Assembly (NCBI GenBank): GCA_937935205.1
Contig: CALGXU010000388.1
Location: 1-11,123, forward strand
Reading direction: 5' to 3'
Length of the DNA: 11,123 bases
From: an uncultured Rothia sp.
Lineage (GTDB): Bacteria; Actinomycetota; Actinomycetes; Actinomycetales; Micrococcaceae
Shown piece after piece: positions 6,033 to 11,123 of the stretch (position 1 is the first letter of the stretch; each line of letters opens with the position of its first letter). Below the pieces are notes generated by a model. That model saw only the letters and a list, made by a program, of their open reading frames with translations. It did not search any database and was not told the origin of the DNA. A program made the translations under genes and the position numbers.

Positions 6033-6632
6033 TTAGGCTTCTTCACGCCACGCGGGGTCGCAGGAGCAGACCTCGGGGGTCCACCACTCGGCGATAGCGT
6101 CCAGGCCGCGGTCACCCATCGGGTTCACGCCGCGACCCACCGACAGGGTGTGGCCGATAACGGCGTGCAGGCACTTCACGCGGGTCGGCATACCGCCGGC
6201 AGAGATGCCGTCAATCTCCGGGACCTCTTCGGTGCCGCTGATCAGGCGGATGCGCTCACGCTCAGCCAGGTAGTTCTCGTGGGCCGTAGCATACTCTGCC
6301 GCAAGGTCGGCGTCCTCAGCCAGCGAGTCGGTCATCTCGTACATCAGGCCGCCCGCCTCCAGACGGGAAGCCGCAGCGGTAATCACCGGATGCGCCAGGT
6401 AGAACACGGTCGGGAAGGGGGTGCCGTTGCTCAGGCGCGGCGCGGTAGCAGCCACGAGCGGGTTACCGCACACGCAACGTGCCGGAATCTCAATCACGTC
6501 GCGGACCTTACGGCCCAGCTGTGCGGAGAGAACACGGATGTCCTGCTCGGTGGGGGTCAGGGTTTCAACAGTTACGCCGAAGCCGCCGGGGGTGCGTGCC
6601 TTCAGCTCTTCAATGGTGTTTTCGGTGCTCAT
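6033..6632 (-). CDS. DUF501 domain-containing protein
   Basis: A 199-residue protein of the DUF501 family (the Mycobacterium tuberculosis homologue is Rv1025, from memory), of unknown function. The core carries the family features CVCGNPLV (Cys53, Cys55), TVFYLAHP (76-82), the GGMPTRVKCLHAVIGHTL block (147-163, with Cys154, His156, His161) and a C-terminal VCSCDP (Cys189, Cys191). The spaced Cys/His residues suggest metal or Fe-S binding; that is inference. No signal peptide or membrane segment is seen. ATG at 6632 has AGGA six bases upstream. The neighbours ftsB (upstream) and ppx (downstream) are the standard context. Confidence 0.88.
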   Translation of the reverse strand: MSTENTIEELKARTPGGFGVTVETLTPTEQDIRVLSAQLGRKVRDVIEIPARCVCGNPLVAATAPRLSNGTPFPTVFYLAHPVITAAASRLEAGGLMYEMTDSLAEDADLAAEYATAHENYLAERERIRLISGTEEVPEIDGISAGGMPTRVKCLHAVIGHTLSVGRGVNPMGDRGLDAIAEWWTPEVCSCDPAWREEA

Positions 6633-6727
6633 AATCCTAAGTTTCTGGAGCGAGGGGTCGCCTCGTCCGCTTATGCCGGGTGCTTGCCGGGTTCTTGCCA
6701 GGGCAGGGTTCCTGCCGGTGGCTGGGG

Positions 6728-7372
6728 CTAATTCTTTTCGAGAGAATCCCAGATCTTCGTGGTCCAGGCGTCCTCGGGGGCGTTCTTCGCGTTCGCAGAA
6801 GTGCCGTCAGCCTTCGTGGAGTCCTCAGTAATGCCGGTAACCACGTAGGGGGTGTCGCCGGGGTTCACATAGTAGAGGCGGCTACGTGCCTGCTGGCGAA
6901 CGTAGTTATCGTCGTTCCACCAGGTCTGCTCCGCCTTCAACTGGGCGTTCTCCTGCTGCAGCTGGGAAATGTGCGTGTTGATTCGCTTGATTTCCCGGTC
7001 CTGGTCAAAGTAGGTGACCACCGGGTATGCGGTACCGAGCGCAATCACACCCACCACAACAGCGGTCAGGAAGCTACGGCCGGAGAACATATGAGCCGCC
7101 ACGGGGGCGTCGTATCCGCCCTCTTCACGGCCCTGCTGGGCTGCGGCGCGGCGGCGGGCACGCTCCTCACGGCGAGCCTGCGCCTGACGTTCACGCTCAG
7201 GGTGACGCTCGCTCAAACCCACGCCAAAGAAAAGAGCGCTTGCCTTCTTTAACAGGGAGGTGCGAGCTTCCTTCGCGGCGCCACGCGACGCATCGGAGGA
7301 GGCAGCGCCCTGAGCGGGTTCGGTGGAAATCTTAGAGTGCGACCGGGTCTGCTGGTTTGCTCGCTGGCTCAT
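6728..7372 (-). CDS. Septum formation initiator, FtsB/DivIC-like
   Basis: A 214-residue bitopic membrane protein. The first 100 residues are cytoplasmic, rich in Arg/Glu/Ala/Gln and probably disordered. One transmembrane helix follows at about 101-121 (FLTAVVVGVIALGTAYPVV). After it come a coiled coil at about 124-150 (INTHISQLQQENAQLKAEQ) and the conserved DivIC/FtsB extracytoplasmic block YVRQQARSRLYYVNPGDTPYV (157-177). Members join FtsL and FtsQ in the divisome and help activate septal peptidoglycan synthesis. The extended N-terminus is common in actinobacterial members. ATG at 7372 with GAGGGA upstream. It lies 95 bp upstream of the DUF501 gene and is probably co-transcribed with it. Enolase, normally its immediate upstream neighbour, is displaced by the glycosyltransferase module. 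Confidence 0.88.
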   Translation of the reverse strand: MSQRANQQTRSHSKISTEPAQGAASSDASRGAAKEARTSLLKKASALFFGVGLSERHPERERQAQARREERARRRAAAQQGREEGGYDAPVAAHMFSGRSFLTAVVVGVIALGTAYPVVTYFDQDREIKRINTHISQLQQENAQLKAEQTWWNDDNYVRQQARSRLYYVNPGDTPYVVTGITEDSTKADGTSANAKNAPEDAWTTKIWDSLEKN

Positions 7373-7418
7373 TGCTCTATCCCTCGTTCCATTCTGTACC
7401 GCTAAGCGCTTCCTTCAT

Positions 7419-7424
7419 ATTCTA
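7419..7424 (-). promoter_or_regulatory. Candidate -10 box for the ftsB-DUF501-ppx block
   Basis: TAGAAT on the minus strand, about 47 bp upstream of the ftsB start. The same hexamer is the best -10 upstream of eno. I see no good -35 at 16-18 bp. A promoter is needed here because a terminator-like hairpin separates ftsB from the upstream glycosyltransferase gene. Confidence 0.3.
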
Positions 7425-7541
7425 CCGGGTTTGTTGGGGTTATCCGGCGCTATGTTGTGGCCGCTACATGCGGCATCGTATGGGCTGAACCTCGTGCGTT
7501 GCCGCCGCAACTAGCCTCAACACCGTGACTAACCTCAACAT

Positions 7542-7586
7542 AGAGCAGGAGGCGGTGCCACTCCCCTACGGGGTAGCACCGCCTCC
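7542..7586 (-). terminator. Terminator-like hairpin after the glycosyltransferase gene (repeat copy 1)
   Basis: The arms GGAGGCGGTGC (7548-7558) and GCACCGCCTCC (7576-7586) form an 11-bp perfect stem with an inner CCCC/GGGG pairing. It lies 36 bp past the glycosyltransferase stop. The 45 bp at 7542-7586 are identical to 8870-8914 after eno, in the same orientation. The minus-strand tail TGCTCTATG is only weakly U-rich, so termination is likely but not canonical. Confidence 0.65.
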
Positions 7587-7622
7587 GCTAAATTCTGATT
7601 ACAGTCGAACCATAAAGCCTGA

Positions 7623-8534
7623 TTATCCAGCCTGAATAGCATCCAAGGCTTTGATGAGATCGGCAGAAGCCTCGGGCTCGACCTTGCGAGTAAACCACTT
7701 GCCCGACTCTAAGATAACGGGGAGATCTTTCAGAGTGAGCACCTCAGGGTGAGCTCCTCCCCTACTCCAATCAATGTAGTGGTGGTTTGCGTGATTCTCA
7801 GAGCCCTTTGTTCCCGGCGCCAGCTGGCCATCGGTTGCCCAAGCCTCCGCATTCTCACGAGCAGGCGTATTGAGGAGTACGCTCTGCATCCACATCTCAT
7901 CAGGCATAGGGGCAGAGCGGAAGATTTTGGTAACCTCTCGACCCTTCGGGGTCTTCAAAAAGTCCATCACCTGAAGAGCGGCCGAGCGGGAAATCGTCCA
8001 ATAAGCCGACCCCTGATAAAACTGGACAGGCAAATTCTTGCGCGGAAACATACGGGAAATCTTGTAGTAGATTTTACGTACACGGTCACGTAGGGTTCCC
8101 TCAGGAAATAGGGCCTCAAAATCTTTATACTCTCGGTACTGCACCAAAACGTAGTTACGCATTCCGGGGGCTAGCGCATAGAAGCTTACCCAGGAATGCT
8201 CCAGATTTTCGGGTCGGGCAAGATAATCAGCGTATTCGCGGAGAGGACGCACGGGATAGCACTGCCCTGTAATGCATGCGTAATGAGTTACCTCCGGATA
8301 TTCCTTCAAGGCCTGGGCAAGCATTTTTTGAGTTGCCTTGACAGCAGAATAACCTGCCCAACGCACGTTTTCACGTTCACGGACGTAAGATACGCCCTCA
8401 ACGTAGAAGTCTTCCTGATTTGCTTTTTTATCGATGTGTGCGACGCACTTACCGCCTGATGCCAAGATGTGTCCCACCAGTTTCTTGAACTGCTCGGGAT
8501 ACTTATGGGCAAGGATGAGATAGCAGACTGCCAT
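7623..8534 (-). CDS. Glycosyltransferase family 14 / Branch (core-2/I-branching enzyme-like)
   Basis: A 303-residue protein of the Branch family (GT14), related to beta-1,6-N-acetylglucosaminyltransferases and xylosyltransferases. Family features in order: YLILAHKYPEQF (5-16), VAHIDKK (31-37), VRWAGYSAVKA (57-67), YACITGQCYPVRPL (85-98), FYQGSAYWTISRSAA (172-186), MPDEMWMQSVLLN (210-222, with the acidic pair expected at the active site), HHYIDW (251-256), HPEVLTLKD (262-270) and WFTRKVE (280-286). No membrane segment is seen, so it probably acts in the cytoplasm on a sugar precursor or surface-polysaccharide intermediate. Start ATG at 8534, preceded by AGGAGA, is preferred over an ATG at 8612 that would add 26 non-conserved residues. 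GC is visibly lower than in flanking genes. It stands alone between eno and ftsB, bounded by duplicated hairpins. Confidence 0.85.
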   Translation of the reverse strand: MAVCYLILAHKYPEQFKKLVGHILASGGKCVAHIDKKANQEDFYVEGVSYVRERENVRWAGYSAVKATQKMLAQALKEYPEVTHYACITGQCYPVRPLREYADYLARPENLEHSWVSFYALAPGMRNYVLVQYREYKDFEALFPEGTLRDRVRKIYYKISRMFPRKNLPVQFYQGSAYWTISRSAALQVMDFLKTPKGREVTKIFRSAPMPDEMWMQSVLLNTPARENAEAWATDGQLAPGTKGSENHANHHYIDWSRGGAHPEVLTLKDLPVILESGKWFTRKVEPEASADLIKALDAIQAG

Positions 8535-8544
8535 GATTCTCCTA

Positions 8545-8561
8545 TATGAAGTGTGAGTGAG
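8545..8561 (-). repeat. 17-bp direct repeat, RBS-proximal copy
   Basis: Minus-strand CTCACTCACACTTCATA, directly abutting the AGGAGA ribosome binding site of the glycosyltransferase. It is identical to 8717-8733, and the two copies are 172 bp apart. Confidence 0.75.
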
Positions 8562-8716
8562 AAGCATACTATCGACACATAAAAATAGGGCCGCACCGTA
8601 ACTATCTGTCATGAATCACATCACGATATAGCCAGGTACGACCCGAGTAGTCGATAAGAGAGCCCCAAGTGAGCTCATAGGTTTAAGTCGTCATTGACGC
8701 CTTAACCAATTGAAAG

Positions 8717-8733
8717 TATGAAGTGTGAGTGAG
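8717..8733 (-). repeat. 17-bp direct repeat, promoter-proximal copy
   Basis: Exact second copy of the minus-strand CTCACTCACACTTCATA. It begins immediately after the TATATA -10 candidate, so it would cover the transcription start and the first bases of the mRNA. Confidence 0.75.
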
Positions 8734-8763
8734 TATATACCCAAGATTATATGCCTCTGACAA
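8734..8763 (-). promoter_or_regulatory. Putative promoter of the glycosyltransferase gene
   Basis: On the minus strand TTGTCA (8763-8758) and TATATA (8739-8734) are 18 bp apart, both close to the sigma-70-type consensus. A second -10-like TATAAT lies at 8751-8746. It would place the start in the promoter-proximal 17-bp repeat, with a leader of about 190 nt. Confidence 0.45.
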
Positions 8764-8869
8764 GGAAAAACCGAGTCATTACACGGTACAGGACGTAATG
8801 ATTTGTATCATGCTACACCCTGCATGACCGGCCTTCCACAGGAACCCTAAGCTCAAGAAACCCAGGCAC

Positions 8870-8914
8870 AGAGCAGGAGGCGGTGCCACTCCCCTACGGG
8901 GTAGCACCGCCTCC
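8870..8914 (-). terminator. Terminator-like hairpin after eno (repeat copy 2)
   Basis: The same 45-bp sequence as 7542-7586, with arms GGAGGCGGTGC (8876-8886) and GCACCGCCTCC (8904-8914). It lies 40 bp beyond the eno stop on the minus strand. The tail TGCTCTGTG is weakly U-rich. It ends the eno transcript and isolates it from the glycosyltransferase. Confidence 0.65.
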
Positions 8915-8954
8915 TTAACGTCTAACCGCTCACGCGGTCGGATGCTTCAGTAAC

Positions 8955-10235
8955 TTATGCCTTGAAGCGGGGGAATGCGGACTTGCCAGCGTAAACAGCT
9001 GCGTCGCCCAGCTCTTCCTCAATGCGCAGCAGCTGGTTGTACTTAGCAACGCGCTCGGAACGTGCGGGAGCACCGGTCTTGATCTGGCCAGCGTTGGTTG
9101 CAACAGCCAGGTCAGCGATGGTGACGTCCTCGGTCTCACCGGAACGGTGAGAAACCATGCAACGGTACTCGTGGCGCTGTGCCAGCTCCATTGCGTCGAG
9201 GGTCTCGGTCAGCGAACCGATCTGGTTCACCTTCACGAGCAGAGCGTTTGCTGCGCCGTTCTCGATACCGCGAGCCAGGCGCTCGGGGTTGGTCACGAAC
9301 AGGTCGTCACCGACGATCTGGACCTTGTCACCAATCTGCTCGGTCAGGGTCTTGTAGCCCTCCCAGTCGTTCTCATCCAGGGGATCCTCGATGGAAACCA
9401 GGGGGTACTTTGCAACGAGGTCAGCGTAGTATGCGCTCATCTCAGCTGCGGACTTCTTCTGGCCCTCGAACTCGTATGCGCCGTCGTTGTAGAACTCGGA
9501 GGATGCAACGTCCAGTGCCAGTGCAACCTGCTCGCCCGGCTTGTAGCCAGCCTTCTCGATTGCCTCAACGATCAGGTCCAGTGCAGCTGCGTTGGACTCC
9601 AGGTTGGGTGCGAAGCCACCCTCGTCGCCCAGGCCGGTTGCCAGGCCGCGGTCGTGCAGCACGGACTTCAGGGAGTGGTAAACCTCAACACCTGCGCGCA
9701 GAGCGTCAGAGTAGTTGTCGAAGCCGATGGGAGCAATCATGAACTCCTGAATATCAACGTTGGAGTCTGCGTGAGAACCACCGTTGAGGATGTTCATCAT
9801 GGGGACGGGCAGAACGTGAGCGTTCGGGCCGCCGAGGTACTTGTACAGGGGCAGGTCAGCGGACTCAGCAGCAGCCTTAGCAACAGCCAGGGAGACACCC
9901 AGGATTGCGTTTGCGCCCAGCTTGCCCTTGTTGTTGGTGCCGTCCAGAGCAATCATGGCTGCGTCAACAGCGCGCTGGTCGGAAGCCTCAATGCCGATGA
10001 CCTCTTCAGCGATTTCTTCGATAACAGACTTCACTGCACCCAGAACGCCCTTGCCCAGGTATACGGACTTGTCGCCATCGCGGCGCTCAACAGCTTCCCA
10101 CTCACCGGTGGATGCGCCCGAGGGCACAGCTGCGCGTGCGAAAGCACCGTCTTCGAGCAGAACCTCAACCTCAACGGTCGGGTTGCCACGGGAATCCAGG
10201 ATCTGGCGTGCGTGAACTGCGGTAATAACAGCCAT
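8955..10235 (-). CDS. eno: Enolase (phosphopyruvate hydratase)
   Basis: A complete 426-residue enolase converting 2-phosphoglycerate to phosphoenolpyruvate in glycolysis; cytoplasmic, dimeric or octameric in bacteria, and an RNA-degradosome or surface moonlighting protein in some. Visible elements: RGNPTVEV (16-23), the mobile loop PSGASTG (38-44), His155 and Glu164, GDEGGFAP with Glu205 (203-210), Mg2+ ligands Asp242, Glu283 (SIEDP) and Asp310 (GDD), catalytic Lys335 in the signature LLVKVNQIGSLTE, SHRSGETED (362-370) and Lys386. All key residues are intact and the length is standard. ATG at 10235 has AAGGAGA well placed. It has its own promoter region and terminator-like hairpin; the usual downstream partner ftsB is about 1.6 kb away. 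Confidence 0.98.
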   Translation of the reverse strand: MAVITAVHARQILDSRGNPTVEVEVLLEDGAFARAAVPSGASTGEWEAVERRDGDKSVYLGKGVLGAVKSVIEEIAEEVIGIEASDQRAVDAAMIALDGTNNKGKLGANAILGVSLAVAKAAAESADLPLYKYLGGPNAHVLPVPMMNILNGGSHADSNVDIQEFMIAPIGFDNYSDALRAGVEVYHSLKSVLHDRGLATGLGDEGGFAPNLESNAAALDLIVEAIEKAGYKPGEQVALALDVASSEFYNDGAYEFEGQKKSAAEMSAYYADLVAKYPLVSIEDPLDENDWEGYKTLTEQIGDKVQIVGDDLFVTNPERLARGIENGAANALLVKVNQIGSLTETLDAMELAQRHEYRCMVSHRSGETEDVTIADLAVATNAGQIKTGAPARSERVAKYNQLLRIEEELGDAAVYAGKSAFPRFKA

Positions 10236-10411
10236 GAATTGTTCTCCTTATGAGATGTCAAGGATGTGAACGGCTCACCCGGTAGTGGACAAGTCGCGTC
10301 CCCTAAATTCTAGCAAAACTCCCACACAAACACACTAGTTGCCACCGCTTTTTTATTGCCTTAATGAAGGTCTCAATAACCCTTAGTCGCGCGCTACAAA
10401 GCGGAACAAGA
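10236..10411 (-). promoter_or_regulatory. eno promoter and leader region
   Basis: The best -10 is minus-strand TAGAAT (10312-10307), about 72 bp upstream of the eno ATG. The expected -35 position holds a TGTGTT-like sequence in a GT-rich stretch, so the match is partial. The leader contains the strong AAGGAGA ribosome binding site near 10244-10250. No riboswitch-like fold is recognised. Confidence 0.4.
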
Positions 10412-10442
10412 CCCACACTCCCCCACATTGGGAGAGTGTGGG
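10412..10442 (-). terminator. Rho-independent terminator after the macrodomain gene
   Basis: A 9-bp stem (CCCACACTC at 10412-10420 with GAGTGTGGG at 10434-10442) extended by an inner CCC/GGG pairing. The minus-strand tail is TCTTGTT. It lies about 95 bp beyond the macrodomain stop and separates that gene from eno; the bases between show no gene. Confidence 0.7.
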
Positions 10443-10535
10443 TACCCGCTCAAAGCACAACATGAGCCCAAATACCGGGGTAGAGCCCAGAGGCTAGTAC
10501 ACGAGAAATAAATCCTTATCCCGATGACCCTAGAC

Positions 10536-11123
10536 CTACGACCCCAGCAGAAGCTCCGTGTACAGTTGCTCATCGCGTTCAGTGAACACATTGAAAACCA
10601 CCGCAGGCGCTGATTGATGCGCCACGCGTGCCGCTTCCAGCTCCTCACGGATTGTTTCAACCGCACAACGTGCAGCCTCGTCCTGAGGGAAGCGGAACTC
10701 GCCGGTGCTAATGCAACACAAAGCCACAGAACGCATACCCCGCTCTATCGCAGCTCGCAGGCAAGAACGGTAACAAGAAGCCAAAGCCCACCGATCAGAA
10801 TCCGTCAACTCCCCGGCAATAATCGGACCAACCGTATGCAGCACATAGCGACTCGGCAGACGATGCGCACCGGTCACCATCACCGAGCCGGTAGGCTCCG
10901 GCATAGGCCGCTGCGCCACTTCCCGGGCGCATTCAGCCCGTAGCCCCACCCCTGCCGCGCGGTGGATAGCGTTATCAATGCAACGATGCTGAGGTATAAA
11001 ACAACCCAACAAACGCGAGTTCGCCGCATTCACAATGCCATCAACCTGCAGACGGGTAATGTCCCCGCGCCACAGGTACATTCCCGCATGCTCACCCTCG
11101 GCAGCCGTAGCATCAGCCAAGCC
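10536..11123 (-). CDS. Zinc-type macrodomain protein, probable protein-ADP-ribose hydrolase (5' end outside window)
   Basis: The last 195 codons of an open frame that continues unbroken past the right edge. A TTG at 11120 is in frame but has no visible support as a start, and whole proteins of this class usually have an extra N-terminal region. Macrodomain motifs: GDITRLQVDGIVNAANS (ADP-ribose-binding N-terminal block), LLGCFIPQHRCIDNAIHRAAG, a Cys/His/Cys-bearing loop that marks the zinc-dependent macrodomain class, GSVMVTGAHRLPSRYVLHTVGP, and CISTGEFRFPQDEAA (phosphate-binding loop). Such enzymes remove ADP-ribose from proteins and in some bacteria are encoded next to a SirTM-type sirtuin and lipoate-linked GcvH. 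No such partner is visible downstream; upstream is out of view. A terminator separates it from eno. Confidence 0.85.
   Translation of the reverse strand, partial: GLADATAAEGEHAGMYLWRGDITRLQVDGIVNAANSRLLGCFIPQHRCIDNAIHRAAGVGLRAECAREVAQRPMPEPTGSVMVTGAHRLPSRYVLHTVGPIIAGELTDSDRWALASCYRSCLRAAIERGMRSVALCCISTGEFRFPQDEAARCAVETIREELEAARVAHQSAPAVVFNVFTERDEQLYTELLLGS

Larger units (their letters stand above)
8535..8869 (-). promoter_or_regulatory. A/T-rich gene-free leader and promoter region of the glycosyltransferase
   Basis: No credible gene in this stretch, which is clearly richer in A/T than the surroundings. It holds two copies of a 17-bp direct repeat, a candidate promoter at 8734-8763, and a 7-bp inverted repeat (TCATTAC at 8776-8782 with GTAATGA at 8795-8801). 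On the minus strand the latter is followed by a T-run (CGGTTTTTCC), so it could be a terminator remnant or read-through block ahead of the promoter. The implied 5' leader is nearly 200 nt. Confidence 0.4.

Noticed and set aside
6009..6731. A 240-codon plus-strand open frame opposite the DUF501 gene
   Set aside because: Entirely antisense to a recognisable conserved gene and without its own start signals.
8535..8612. Extended N-terminus of the glycosyltransferase starting at 8612
   Set aside because: The extra 26 codons are not family-like, overlap the direct repeat and the AGGAGA site, and the ATG at 8612 has no ribosome binding site.
8545..8733. CRISPR-like repeat array
   Set aside because: There are only two 17-bp copies, separated by 155 bp, with no regular spacing and no cas genes.
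7542..8914. Transposon or insertion sequence carrying the glycosyltransferase
   Set aside because: There is no transposase or integrase, the flanking 45-bp repeats are direct hairpins rather than terminal inverted repeats, and no short target-site duplication is evident.
9147..10253. A 368-codon plus-strand open frame opposite eno
   Set aside because: Antisense shadow of a highly codon-biased gene; Leu/Val/Gln/Cys-rich translation with no domain.

Overview
The window looks like chromosomal DNA from a high-GC actinobacterium of the Micrococcaceae. Rothia (R. mucilaginosa or a close relative) is my best guess from the protein sequences. That naming is recollection, not a database result. The sequence-based support is the gene order eno / ftsB-like / DUF501 / ppx, which is characteristic of Actinobacteria, together with GC-rich codon use and GGA-type ribosome binding sites. 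Nearly everything is read from the minus strand; only the DoxX-like gene is on the plus strand.

Left part (1-3250): the 5' end of a HAD-type phosphatase gene runs off the left edge. It is divergent from a small DoxX-family membrane protein gene with a striking 28-bp palindrome at its 5' end. A structured 3' region and a rho-independent terminator follow. Next come a minus-strand tRNA with anticodon UAA (Leu) but a short variable loop, and a type II NADH dehydrogenase (ndh) with a UUCG-capped terminator.

Central part (3193-7372): a minus-strand block of ftsB-like divisome gene, DUF501 gene, exopolyphosphatase (ppx) and a membrane-anchored, mycosin-like S8 serine protease. Strong hairpins lie in the DUF501-ppx and ppx-S8 gaps, and a terminator follows the protease gene.

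Right part (7542-11123): enolase lies upstream of ftsB as expected, but the two are separated by about 1.6 kb. That interval carries a GT14/Branch-family glycosyltransferase of visibly lower GC, in an A/T-rich setting. A 45-bp terminator-like hairpin sequence occurs twice, identically: once after eno and once after the glycosyltransferase. The glycosyltransferase thus looks like a module inserted into an ancestral eno-ftsB-DUF501-ppx cluster. Upstream of eno, running off the right edge, is a zinc-type macrodomain protein, probably a protein-ADP-ribose hydrolase.

Most genes are housekeeping: glycolysis, respiratory NADH oxidation, polyphosphate metabolism and cell division. The accessory signals are the glycosyltransferase module with its duplicated flanks, the macrodomain gene, the short-variable-loop tRNA and the palindromic operator of the DoxX gene. 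I see no complete mobile element, CRISPR array or recognisable defence system.
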